Assembly (NCBI GenBank): GCA_012184525.1
Contig: WOFQ01000026.1
Coordinates: 412,440 to 476,439 of the forward strand
Direction: 5' to 3'
DNA from: Xenoacremonium recifei
Taxonomy: Eukaryota > Ascomycota > Sordariomycetes > Hypocreales > Nectriaceae
Length of the DNA: 64,000 bases
Every line of letters starts with the position of its first letter. Position 1 is the first letter of the stretch. The notes beneath the pieces were generated by a model, which saw nothing but the letters and a program-made list of their open reading frames with translations, had not been told where the DNA came from and did not search any database. Positions 36,486 to 48,008 of this stretch are shown here, piece by piece. The translations under genes were made by a program, and so were the position numbers.

Positions 36486-39400
36486 TTATTGCGCCGTCCG
36501 AACCGCATTTTCGTCCACGTGCGAATAAACGTTGTCTTCTGCAACTCCAACTCGCGGTTGATGCAAATCCCCTGGCTCAAAAGAAATGCTTGTCGCCATG
36601 TCCGAGACGGTTTGTGTGTCGTAATCGGCGGAAATACCCGAAATGCTGCTGGCATTCTCCTTCAACCTGGCCAATTGCTTAGCGTGGCTGCGACGTGCAT
36701 CGGCACTGCAAGCATTGAAAGTTAGCAAAAAGATCGCAGTCAGTGTTCGAGTCTCTCACATACATTCCCCGATCCCGCAACTCGGCGTCGGTCTCGTATA
36801 GATAAAGCCCTGACCGGCGCTGAGGTAGCTGTCTAGTGTACGGTGATCCTTTAGTGAAATACTGAGAGTTCTGGGGTTTGCCCTTCGTCCTATCGTCGAG
36901 CATAATCTCTAAACCCTCGATCTTAATGCGTTCCTTCTTTGAAGTAGCTGAAGAGAGGAGCTTTGTAACATTTCTCCTCAGAAATCCTTGTTCCTCATGT
37001 TGACTACTGATGTCGTCTTGGTCGCTTGGCGCATCCGAAGGCCGGCAGTACACAACCAGCATCTCTTCTTGGATAATGTCGACCAGATCATGGACAAACT
37101 GCGAGGTTGCAGGATTCCTGTGCACACCTTCTATCCACTGCAATTGCATCCAGTCAGCATTGAACTCCAGCGAGCCTATGCAAGCGAACTTACCTCATCA
37201 ACCTTTGGATGCACCAAAACGTTGAGAACATCTAGAATAAAGTATTTGCGAGCTCGGCGACGAATGTAGAAGGTATTCCTCTCCATCTGTGCGTGTAGGC
37301 CCTTGTGCATCCGAGCTTCGCTGAATTGCTGTAGTCCTGTTTGGCCAAAGGTGAGCCAGACGCTGAAATCCAGGAACAGGCAGCCAAGAGCCCAAATGTC
37401 AAGAGACTGGCCTGTCTTATGAACAAGTTCTACCTCGGGAGGGCTGTACGCATGGGACTTTACCGCCGGAGTGACCTGGTTGAGTGTGACAGTGTGACGG
37501 TACTGCGACGCTCCAAAGTCGGCCAATTGTAGGATGCCAATGTCGTCCTCATAACCCTCCCATCTAGGGAAGAAAAGAATGTTCTGTGGCTTGATGTCAC
37601 CGTGGATGCCCCGATTTCGGTCGTCCTCGTCGGAATCACGCCGCCAGAGCATATAGTTGTGCAGCACACTCAGGGCTTGGCAAAGGCCTTTCATCTGCCG
37701 CGCCATCCAAGCACCGTAATTTTGAACACGGGCAACATTGCTACAGCCTGACTGGCTATCCCAGAATTCAGCAAGATTGAAACGAGCCGAAGGGAAGAGG
37801 AAATAAAAGACGGGCTCTGTCATGCCTTCGACCTCAAAAGTGGCCGAGAGCACTGACAGATGAGGCGTAGGGTGCATCTTGACATTAGTTCGGTTCAAGC
37901 GTCCCAAAACATTAGCTTCAGTTTGGAATGCCTTTCTGTCCGTTTTTTCTTTGAGTTTCTTGACTGCGAAGAGAGCGCCTGCCTTTGGGTTCTAGATTGA
38001 GATTAGTGAGCGAACTGCAGGCATCGACGATTTGCATTCAACTTACTCCCGTAACGTGAGGATTCAGGTTGCCGTGGTCTCTCGGCAGCTCGACATTTAA
38101 CACCGAGGCATTACCTCCCTCCCTGATCTCCGCCCCAGACAAAATTTTGAAGGGAATTGCGACATTATTTGGGAATACGTAGTGCCGACACTTGCCGTCT
38201 TCCATTCGTTGAAAGTATGGCGCGCAGAATTGACGCTGATACGTCTCGAATAGGTTGAGTTCAGAGAGATCCCAGTCGTCAAAGCATACGTGGCATGTCG
38301 GACTATCGCGCAAGCGGAAGCGCGGGACATTACAGGTGTCGTTATAGCGCGGTAGCGGGAGTAGACTGTCATGGAGTTGTTCCTTGACGAAGTGGACAAT
38401 GCATTCCGGCTTTTTGATGAGAATGAGGATGGCGAGGACTTTGCGGTATGAAACAAAGTCGACATCCTTTTTGTGCAAAGGCATTCCGCAGATCGTCTGG
38501 GCGAGCTGCTCTCGTTCGCTTTCGTCGATATCCAACCCGCAGAGTCCAAGTATAGCATACACGCGAGATAGCTTCATGTACCGCCAGACCTCGGCATCAG
38601 ACATGAAAGCGCGGTTGCAGCCTTGGAAGAAAACCCAGTCACATTGGTCACGGGGTTCCAGCCTGCCTCTGACGTCCTTTAGCGTGATATTATCGTATTC
38701 CGTAGACATGGATGGAATTCTTCGGTCGTCCTTGGGCATGGTGTCTTTCCTTGAGAGCTGTGGTGATAGCGCCAAAGAGTCCCTGTCTGAAGCCGGCCTT
38801 GCAGGCGACAATTGGCGGGGTGACTGAGTCATGATACTTTCTAATATTGTGCCATCTTCGGCGGAGATCCTGGGAGCAGCTGCGAGACCATTCGTCTCTG
38901 GTAAGATGTCCGGGATATCCAGAGCTCTAGTCGGGTCGATATCGACACCCTCACCAAGACCTCGCATGTCCAGGCCAACATCGGTCGATTTAGTCTCTGG
39001 TCCAAACACATCGGCCAAGTGCTGCAGCATGAAGACTCTGTAGACGTCGTCCGAAGTCAGAAGAGGGAAACCTGTTAGGTTGCTGAGCGTTGACCTAAGC
39101 GGAGTTCTCCTTCCGCCGGTTGGCGACGCATTGCCCCGGATCGCAGCGAGAGCTGGATTCGCAGGGCGTCGCAGAACGGCCTGCGAGATGAAGTGACTGA
39201 GCCAAATAGTTGCTCTCCATATGATGGTCTGGCTGACGTCCTGAGAATCATGAGGAGGCTCATCTTCATCCGGGTCTGGTAACAGGATCGTTGGCGTTTG
39301 CATTGGCGCTGGAGAGGACGGAGGCGAGTGCACTGGGGTGACCGGTGCCGGCGCATCGGGCTCTTCCAACGAGGCATGCTTGGAATACTATGGTCTTACG

Positions 39401-39486
39401 TTAGGAGTCGAAATCCTCGATCCAGGCCGGCGTCTACTTGCCCATGGCGGGAGAAGCCAGGTGAAGCCACTGCGGATAAAGTTCAT
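36486..39486 (-). CDS. Atypical fungal protein kinase (HGDIKPQN type), 925 aa
   Basis: Five exons: 39486-39442, 39387-38047, 37991-37194, 37137-36764, 36705-36486. The first intron (54 nt) uses a GC donor (GCAAGT) with CTAAC branch point; no GT donor keeps frame. The 15-codon first exon MNFIRSGFTWLLPPW is hydrophobic. Residues ~20-440 are a Pro/Ser-rich linker and a helical region with a CHVCFDDWD segment. The kinase domain (about 465-730) shows the VAIK-type lysine (ALFAVKKLKEK), catalytic loop GIHGDIKPQNILFF (HGD replacing HRD), metal loop LADFGAS and an APE-equivalent YSPPEVE. A clear Gly-rich loop is not seen before the lysine. The C-terminal ~200 residues are low in known motifs. Ser/Thr kinase activity is plausible; substrates are unknown. 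Flanked by mini-C and mini-B. Confidence 0.82.
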
Positions 39487-40139
39487 GGTGGAAGCGGGTC
39501 CATGGGGACAGCGATGTGGGAGCTGGAACAGTTCGAGATGGGATGAAGCAAGTCTTCTAAAGATTCAATTAATTATATCAAGTCAAGATATGAAGTCGTC
39601 AGGTTCGTGCAAGGTCGCAAAGATTGCGACGCGGGGTGTTGGAGCTGAAATATGAAGATGGCAAGTCCTCCCCAGGTTCTTTCCGTCGCGGGTTCCCTCC
39701 AAGCCAACCAGCGCAAGGGCCGAGCCGCCTGTGGCGCAGTCACAGCTGGTCATTCACTGGTCACATCCCTAAAAGAGCCTGTCAGGTGGCCGAAATATAA
39801 AGTCGTCCTGGCCCCCAACCTCCAAAGACTGGTCTCGGTCTTCTGGCTGCATCCAACAGAGCGCGAAACAGCCTATCATGACGCAGGTCTAGTCACCCGG
39901 GCTGAAATGAGGTGAACGGCTGAGACACGCTCGCGAGTCCTACGGGCGTCCTTTGCCACCGCCAGGCACGCCATCCGCGTCAATAAATCGACAGAAATAG
40001 GCCTTGAGCGCCCAAATATTGCTTCCTGCGTCTGCCACAACTGAACGTCTTCTCCCTCATTAGTCGACGCCAAACTCCGTTGTCCATTTCCCCCTCATTG
40101 GTCTCGTTAATCGTGGTATCGTACAAGCCGTCGGTCATC
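39487..40139. other. Intergenic / kinase promoter
   Basis: Between the kinase ATG and the 3' end of mini-B on the same strand. No coding evidence is seen. Confidence 0.5.
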
Positions 40140-40454
40140 TCACGCGCAACATAGATTCAGTTCATTCTGCGACGGGTTAGTCAACGCTCTCGACAGGTGT
40201 TGGTGATGGACTCGACCTACCTCGCTCAGTGCGCGTGGCGCCCAGATGAAATACTTATCCCCATCCAATCTGACCTGGAAGCTCCCGTCGAACTTCCGAT
40301 CCAGCAGATCGCACAGCAGCCATCCACTGATCTTTTGACTTCGAACCTCCTGGGCGGTTTCTCGACGCGCAGGAGGCATCATGTTGGGGCGCGGAGTCTG
40401 CCCAGTCTCCCATGTAGGCGAGACGAAACTGAACAGCCATATCAATGCATCCAT
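40140..40454 (-). CDS. Mini-protein B, member of a three-copy local family
   Basis: An 86-aa protein of unknown function; exons 40454-40221 and 40166-40140. The last exon is only 27 nt and is supported by a TTGACTAAC branch region and by homology of the joined sequence to mini-A. The N-terminus MDALIWLFSFVSPTW is hydrophobic and aromatic, resembling the kinase N-terminus (MNFIRSGFTWLLPPW). The C-terminal half is LLDRKFDGSFQVRLDGDK then YFIWAPRALSE, intron, NELNLCCA. It sits 0.65 kb upstream of the kinase on the same strand. It could be membrane-associated through the N-terminal segment; that is inference. Confidence 0.62.
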   Translation of the reverse strand: MDALIWLFSFVSPTWETGQTPRPNMMPPARRETAQEVRSQKISGWLLCDLLDRKFDGSFQVRLDGDKYFIWAPRALSEVGRVHHQHLSRALTNPSQNELNLCCA

Positions 40455-42291
40455 GGCGGAAACGTATCGAAATCGATCGACTCAGATCGTGGTGCTTGAG
40501 AAGCGGTTTCAGGACGAACGGTCCTAGTTATGGTTCCAAACAAAACACATAAAAATCGCCAGTCGTTTGAATGAATGATTGAAGTTTAGAGCCTCACTGC
40601 GGATGGGTCAGGGAAGTATTTATTTGACTCAGCCCGTTGGGTAAACTCGTCGGGGATTCAATGTCAGAAGGTCGCCTTTTGGGGCCGCCGGGCCGCGGAA
40701 ACTCAGGCCTCCAGAGTCGCCTCGCGAATGAATAGAATCAGCCCCCAAGACGCCAACTCGCTGCGAATAGGTGTGGAGTGGCGAAGCTGAACACACTGCC
40801 CAGGCAGCAGTCTAAGCCTCGCTGTCACCCGTTGCGTCTGGAACTGCAGTGTCCAGCTTCACGGGAACAAGATCTATTGGCTCGGCAGTTGATTTGCTCG
40901 CCTGACCAAGCGCCGGCTGCTGATCGAATTCCCAATCCCGCATTTGGAATTGCACCTCAGTTGCAGTTCATCACGGAGATGTCTGCTGTTGTGGCTAGGA
41001 CTGGCACTTCGGTGCTGACTGACAAGACGTTCGAGTTCGCGAGGCGCACCACCATTTTGCCTGGAAATCCAAGGCAACAAATCATTCGAGATGACTTAAT
41101 CCGGTCCCCCGCAGATGATCGATCAATGAGAGTCCTAGTCACGTTGCACTTATTGTCGGGGTTCGGCGTCATGTCTATCGTGTCAACGTGCCTAGCCACC
41201 AGCACTGCAGGGCGGCTGAGGCCTTCTCTTAGGCTCACCAAGGGAGACACGATACACCCACTACATGAGCACATGCTGACTTGCAAAGCCCCAACAAAAT
41301 CAGCCTGAGGCGATCACATTGATCTGATGCCTTAGGTCCATCCTATATCGGAAGACTTGTAAGTCTCGGCAATTGCGACAATGTCGTGTTTCCAGAAGCT
41401 GGCCGAGAACGTAGCAATGGATAGATGAGCTGTCCCGCCAAAAGCTGTGCGAGGCCAGCGGCGCATTTCATCCTCCAGACACCACTCTCCCGGCGTTACA
41501 TCGCCCCCCGAACATCAAACAGTTGGCGTCGATTCGGAACGAGTGGATCAGTGCCAATATCCCGAAGCCCCAAAACGTGCTGACGAACAGCTGAGAGCAA
41601 ACACACAGCGGATTTAATTTACAACAGACGCCTTGGCCGTTTGCTGTACAACCTCCACCCAAGACTCGCAGTGATTCTGACGTGCAAGCAGATACTCAAC
41701 AGTAAGTCCGGTTTCACCCTCAAACCAACGCCCAAAATCCCAAGACTCCCAACTACAAACCCTCTCAGCATCACCCGTTGTTCTGGATCGATCGAGCCAC
41801 GGGCTAGTCCCGCTCCAGCGCTCCGGCACGTCAACCGAGCCCTCACCCCCCGGCCGCGCCCCATTCTCACTGTTACTCGAAATTGGAGGGATGTTGGCAT
41901 GTATCAGCCCTGACCGTGGCCTCAGTTTCGAAGAAATTTACCGGTGGAAATTCTCTCCCCGCACGCTGCTGCAGGAGGGGTCAAAATGAGCAAGCCGGGG
42001 GTAGAGGCTCTGGAAACTTCAGGAGTAAGGTGTTTTGCTGCTTCATATTGAGCGAGTGTCGCTTTTCTGGTCTCTCTCTTCTCTTGCTCTTCAGCCGTGG
42101 TGCTGTTCTTCAATTCGTTCTTTGACCAGTCATTCATTCCTTTGCATTTGCAAGTCCATCGAGACTAGACGCTCTCTCAGCTACAATTTACATTCATTTC
42201 TTGTTGTTATTTGACCTTTCTCGGCGAGCACGAGAAACTCTTACGTCCAAATCAACCCATTCAAACCACTTTCGCTATCACCACCATCACG
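40455..42291. other. Intergenic between divergent genes
   Basis: Promoters for mini-B and the expansin-like gene. A 176-codon frame at 40778-41308 has no domain signature or intron structure and was not accepted. Sequence from about 42130 to the ATG is a CT-rich leader. Confidence 0.5.
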
Positions 42292-43389
42292 ATGAAGTTC
42301 ATGCTCCCTCTCCTCATCAGCGCCGCCCCGGCAGTCATGGGCCGTGCCTGCAAGGCTCGCCATCGTTCTTCAACGAAAGCTGTCACCAGTGCTCCCGCTC
42401 AAACAGAGGTTGCCGCCGTTAGCAGCGCGGCTGCGGCCGAGTCGACCACAGCCGTTGTTGTGGTGCCCCAGGTCAGCTCCAGCGCCAGCCTCATCTTCAG
42501 CTCCATTGTGCCTGTGGTTTCTTCGGCAAGCCCCGTCGCTGTCGCGTCCTCCTCGGAGGCTGCCGTCGTTGTTGTGTCGTCCTCCGTTCCTGAGGTTGCG
42601 GTGTCCTCGTCTGCTGCTGCCGTCAAGACGACACTCTCCACGGCTGCCGCTGCTGCCACCTCCAGTGCGTCTTCCAGCTCCGGCACCGACTCCAGCTCCT
42701 CCTCTTCGGGTGTTGTTGTGCTCGACAGCACCGCTCACACCGGATCTTCTACCTTCTACGGCGGTAACCTCAATGGTGGAGCTTGCTCCTTCACCACTTA
42801 CACCCTTCCCTCCAGCATCTACGGTACCGCCTTCTCGGGTGCTGTCTGGGACAACGCTGCTGAGTGTGGTGCCTGTGTCCAGGTTACCGGTCCCAGCGGC
42901 ACCATTGTGGCCATGGTAAGACCATTTCTCAGTTTCCCGACTGCTTAGAAGTACAAACAGACTAACACTGTGTAGATTGTGGATGAATGCCCCGAATGCG
43001 ACGAGGGCCATCTCGACATGTTCCCTGACGCCTTCACTGCAGTCGGCGGCACCGACGGCGTCGTCAGCACCTCTTACAAGTTCGTCAGCTGCGGCATCTC
43101 GTCGCCCATCGTGCTTCACAACAAGAGCGGTACTTCGCAGTACTGGTTCTCCATGCAGGTAGTCAACTCCAACGTGCCTGTCAAGAGCCTTGAGGTTAGC
43201 ACCGACGGTGGCAGCACCTGGACGGCTACCACCCGCCAGACCTACAACTTCTTCGAGAACTCGAGCGGCTTCGGCACTGATACCGTTGATGTGCGCGTTA
43301 CCGCCACGACCGGCGAGACTATCACTGTTAGCAATGTCGGCGTCACCAGCGATGCCCAGTACACTGCTGCTTCCAACTTTGCTTCATAG
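42292..43389 (+). CDS. Secreted expansin-like protein (DPBB + C-terminal Ig-like domain)
   Basis: A 345-aa protein; exons 42292-42915 and 42976-43389. The start follows a pyrimidine/A-rich leader. A signal peptide (MKFMLPLLISAAPAVMGRA) is followed by a ~125-residue Ser/Val/Ala-rich linker, likely O-glycosylated, with almost no other residue types. The double-psi beta-barrel begins STFYGGNLNGGACSFTTY and includes ECGACVQVTGPSG and IVDECPECDEGHLDMFPDAF; the last Asp of the HLD motif is the expansin-conserved acid. The remaining residues (SQYWFSMQVVNSNVPVKSLE onward) match the expansin C-terminal domain. Role: non-hydrolytic loosening or binding of polysaccharide at the wall or in plant biomass. 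A mature wall localisation is inferred from the linker. Confidence 0.9.
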
Positions 43390-44062
43390 AGAATATTTCG
43401 AGAAGTTCCTAGAGGGGTAGCATTAGATATGGTTGGGTTTCTTTCGTTGAATGATGGTTATCGTTGGTGGGTTTATCTTTAAAGATCACGGAGTTGTGTA
43501 GCAGGCTTCTCCAATTCCACAGCACCATACAGCACAAAGACAATAACGACACAGTCGTAAACATTTTACTGTTTTCTGCACGTAAATCAATTCTTACGTC
43601 TAGAAATTTCTTCAAGCTATTTTAACCTTGCCTTCTGCATGAAATGTTCACATGGTGGAGAAATTTGTGTAGGGTAGCATGTTCAGCGCCCAACGGGGAG
43701 TCTCTGATGACCTGAAGCTTGAGCAAGAGGCTTCCAAGTATATATGAAGAGCTTATCCATAAGTTGGCAATAAACTTCCTGGGTATGGAAACCCACTGTG
43801 AGAGCTTCAAGGTGGTACAAGCATCTCGGAAGACTCTGGACAGAATATGCTAAGTAAAAAAGCGTCGTTTCTGTGGCGGTTATGGGAGGAAGGATGCCCA
43901 GGTGGTGTTGAAAGAGTTAGATTTCTCTCTATCTGGGTCCGCCTGGAGAATACTGCCTCTTCTCTATCGTGTAAATTCAGGGAAAGATATTACGATTGGT
44001 GGTAAATGGAATTTAGATCTTGAAGTATAGTCCTGGTCAGTAATTTAGGTTCCAAGAGAATT
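43390..44062. other. Intergenic
   Basis: Downstream of the expansin-like gene. No coding sequence is supported. Confidence 0.5.
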
Positions 44063-44226
44063 GGACCACTTGAGGATGTCGCTTCCGTCGACGCTGTCCA
44101 TATAGCGAATCCCTAGTACGCGCAAGTCATCAGCTTGAGTCATCAAGCCTTTCATATTCATCTCTTCGTCTAAATCCAAGCTTATATGGTCGTGCTTTCG
44201 TGTGAGGGTATCGTAGTGAACATGTG
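44063..44226 (-). pseudogene. Composite duplicated fragment (piece of MFS gene + segment X)
   Basis: Bases 44063-44100 match 44841-44878, inside the adjacent sugar transporter, at 37 of 38 positions (peptide DSVDGSDILKWS versus DSVDGNDILKWS). Immediately next to it, 44108-44226 is one of two copies of a ~118-bp segment (segment X); the other is at 48009-48126 on the opposite strand. On the minus strand X reads DEEMNMKGLMTQADDLRVLG. A 76-codon frame covers both pieces, but I see no evidence for a gene. Confidence 0.7.
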
Positions 44227-44314
44227 GTATTGCTCGTTCAACTGCCCAAGCCCGATCTCCCCAGTACTCATCCATCCATAACCCGTTCCTTGACTTAATC
44301 CACGGATGTCCACC

Positions 44315-46151
44315 TTATACCGCCTCCCTATGCACATCCTCTTCACGCTCCTCCTCTGCCTCTCGTCCCTTCATTACCCCCGTGCGCTTCGCCTCTTCAA
44401 CACGTTCCTGGAATGTGTTGCCGAGCTTGGTGCTATGCCAGGCCGGCACGGTGCCGTCGAAAAGCATGTCGATCTCCTCCAGCGACTTCTTCGCCGTCTC
44501 GGGATACATGAAAAAGGCATTTATGGTCATGACCACGCAAAAGGTACCGAAGATCATGTAGCTTTTCCACTGGATGTTGGTGAAGGCGGGAGGGACGAAG
44601 AAGGCGAGGGCGAGATTGAAGCTGTGGCGATGCATGTCAGTGTTCGCTCAGGGAGTGAATGGGAGGGGGAGGAACGTACATCCAGTTTCCGGCAGCTGAG
44701 AGACCAACACCTTTGGCTCGGTACTTGAGAGGGAAAACCTCGCTGCAGTAGATCCAGGCCACGGGAGCCCAGGTGAGACCATAAACGCCTACGAAGATGT
44801 ATGCAAGCGCGATGACGGCCTTGGCGGGAGCACCCGAGATGGACCACTTGAGGATGTCGTTTCCGTCGACGCTGTCCACATGGTGACCGTAGGCGGCCAT
44901 GACTCCTCCGGTCGCGAAGTGTAGGATGGCGCAGATGAAGGCACCGCCGATGAGCAGCCAGCGACGGCCAAGGCGGTCGATGAAGGGCAGGACAGCGCCG
45001 GTGGTGACGAGGAAGATGACGTATTGGATGATGGAGGATGTGAGGGCAACGTTACCGTTCTGGAGGTGTCAAGTCAGCATACGATATGGGAGTGATTGGA
45101 CTGCGGGAGCTTACCATGCCGGCCATGTTGAAGATGTACACGAGGTAGTAGAGCATAACATTTCCGCCACTACACTTTGTTAGCTCTCGACCTGATAAAG
45201 GCAAGGATTCAGGGACTTAAGAACATACAGAAGCTGCTGCCAGACCTGTACACTGACACCGACGACAGTTCTCTTCCAAATACCAGGCGCAAACAGACCA
45301 AGGAATCCGATGTCTTTGCTTTCCTGTGCCAACCGAACGGCCTCGCGCACTTCCTCCATCTCGGCCAAAATCACGGGGCTATCCATGTCGCCGCCAGCAT
45401 GTAGATTGGCAAGGTTGAAGTGCGCTTCCTCCCAGCGGTCCTTTGAGGCCAGCCATCGAGGGGATTCGGGGAAGAACCAGAGGGCGGTGAAGAGGACGAA
45501 GCCGGGGACGGCTTGGACGCCCCAGGCGATGCGGAAGGCGGTGGGACCGTCGATGCTGACGGAGCAGCCGTAGGAGATGAGGTACATGATGAGGATGCCT
45601 GGAACGAAGTCAGTATGATATCTTGTCTTTGGTGAGCAGGAACTTACCCCATTCAATAGACCACTGCTGAATACCAACAATCCTCCCTCGAGTCTCACTC
45701 GGTGCCAGCTCAGCGAGATAGACCAGCACCTGCGAACTCGTAATCCCAATGGCCAGGCCACTGACAATTCTCCCAACGATCAAATGCGCAACATTCTGCG
45801 ACGAGCACTGCAGCGCAGCGCCGACAACCCAGATGCACGACGCCACCATGAGACTCTTGCGTCGACCGAGGTGATCTGCCAGGAAGCCAGCTACCAAGGC
45901 ACCGATGAAGGAGCCTGCCGACATGGAGGCTGTGATGCCGCCCTGCTCGGTTGAGCCTGGCGAGCCGAAATAGTCGAGGTATTGCTTGGAGCCGATCCAG
46001 GCGCTCATGGAGCTGACGTCGAAGCCGAAGAGCATGCCGCCGACGGTGCCAAAGGCAGCCAGCACTGGTGTTGTTAATATAAGTAAGAGTCATGAGAGTG
46101 TTTTGAGAACGTACCATAGATATTCCAGATGGTATACATGGTGAAGGACAT
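44315..46151 (-). CDS. MFS sugar porter
   Basis: A 521-aa twelve-TM sugar/polyol transporter. Exons: 46151-46115, 46064-45648, 45598-45229, 45169-45115 (55 nt), 45059-44680, 44621-44315, all GT-AG. The start uses ATG at 46151 rather than 46147 frame alternatives because it splices into VLAAFGTVGGMLFGFDVSSMS, the conserved first helix. Sugar-porter signatures present: DHLGRRKSLM, PESPRWLASKDR, QVWQQLLGGNVMLYYLVYIF, DRLGRRW, and PETAKKSLEEID. Relatives transport hexoses, pentoses, quinate or lactose; the substrate is unassigned. A small fragment of this gene has been copied just downstream. Confidence 0.9.
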
Positions 46152-48008
46152 CTCATGGAATGTCTGCAATCACTGGATGATGGTGAAGGAGTTCACACTG
46201 AAGTTGCAATCTCTCCTACCCGCCACTCTCATCAGCAAGCATCGTCGTCTTATACAAAAGCAGCCTCACATCGTCCCTCCATGACCGGCAACACCCGGCC
46301 GAGCATCAAGACGGTCGGTGGAGTGCAAGATAGAAGCGCACGTATAGCATGGCCGCGCTTCAACGTCATCCACGTTTCTCTCCTTATTATTCCCAGACTG
46401 CGGAGGGCCACGGGGTCCCCAGGATCGCCCACGTTCGCTAGCGAGGGCGAGGCAAATACTGCTGGGCCCCGTACGGAGTCGAGGTATCTTTCGGGGCCCC
46501 AGTTGGGACGTGATAAGATGGAGCGTGGCGTGGTGGATGAGGGCTGGGAATACGAAATGGGACCCGTTTCCATGACTCGGCGCGAGATATGGGTTTATGA
46601 TGGAGATACTGGGCGGAACTTTGTCGTGGGAGGCATATCCGGCTGTGTTCTGGGCGATGGTCAGACATGAACATGTACACAGCGGTTCATGCGATGCTTC
46701 GTAGACCGACGACCTACATGCCGACTTACCGTTCACCTACATCACCTTCAGCAGTCAAAGACAGACAAGATCATCGCCCTGTCACTCTCCTGCGGAGGCG
46801 ACCCTCGCCATCAGCAGTCCAGTCTCAACGGCCTCCTCCACGACGCCGCGATGATATCATGGCCGACCCCCCCGTCTCCCACGCGATCCAATCCTACGCC
46901 ACGGGAACTATACCGCAAACTACTCAGCGCCAGCCGTCTGCCGGGGAGCCTCATCATGGCACTGTAATTCCCGATCGCAGCCTCATGGTGGAGCGCGGTG
47001 ATTGGCGCGCATATGAGAGATGATCGCCAACGTGTGTGTGCTCGGAGGCGGCTGCGGCTCCGCTTGCTTGTATGTATGTACATGCTCTGGACGCCCTGTC
47101 CTTGCTTGATAGGAGGTTTTGGGTCGGTGAGGGATAATTTGAGGTGAGATATCGTGACCGGAAGGGCTGCCTAGTTCGTGGAGTGAATCGAAGTTTGGGG
47201 GGTTTTATCTGATGGTACCAGTTAGTATCGAGGCCTGAAGAATCTCCATGGATCGCATGTTGCTGCTGTGGGGAAAGGACCGAGAGAAGGACCTAGTTTG
47301 ATGGGTTTTGGCCATGTTCTGAGTGCGATACTTGCCATCGATAAGGTAGTTCGAATACCGAGAACTTCCGACGGAAATCCATTCTGGTCGACAGGGCATG
47401 GGTCGGTCGTTCTAGAATTATGGTCAAGCGGTGTTCTAGTGGTAAGGTTGGGTTGAGTTGAAAGAGCCTGGATGTCTTAGAGATGGGCCGACCCATCTCT
47501 GTTATTCCTGCTCCAGCTCGCCCTCTATCCGCCGCTCCTACATCTCTCACTTGGATCTCCTCACATCCTTGCCCGAAATTTGCCCTCATGCTTCTCTCCC
47601 TCTTATACCAAGGTATCCTCAAATATTCTGCTCACTCACTAATGTTGCTTAACACCCCTCAAGGTCCCCTCTCAAAGTCAAAGCCACTATAGCCGGCAGC
47701 TATCGTAATAGCCAGCAAAAGTACCGGGCTCAGAAAAGCCACGGTAACCAGAACAACTTGGATAATCTCGAGCACACAAAAACGGATCTCGTAACAGATC
47801 GTAAATGCGCGGCATAAGGGAGGTCGCAAATACTCGGGACAAGGGGGAAACCGAGATTGATGTGATGTTGCGGGGAAAGCCAGGTTGTCGCGTTGCCGGT
47901 ATTCCAGGGAACGCTCAAGGAAAGAGTAACTTCATCGCGTGATAATAAGTCAAGGGACGGCTGGACGAGTACTGAGGAAGTCGGGCTTGGGTGTTTGATG
48001 GAATAGTC
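46152..48008. other. Intergenic
   Basis: A 1.9-kb stretch upstream of the sugar porter. Several overlapping frames exist but none shows motif or splice support. TACGGAGT occurs at 46472-46479. Confidence 0.5.

Noticed and set aside
40778..41308. 176-codon plus-strand frame upstream of the expansin gene
   Set aside because: No recognisable motif and unusual composition; nothing else supports transcription.
44045..44275. 76-codon minus-strand gene
   Set aside because: The frame spans a duplicated MFS fragment and segment X; better read as duplication debris than as a gene.
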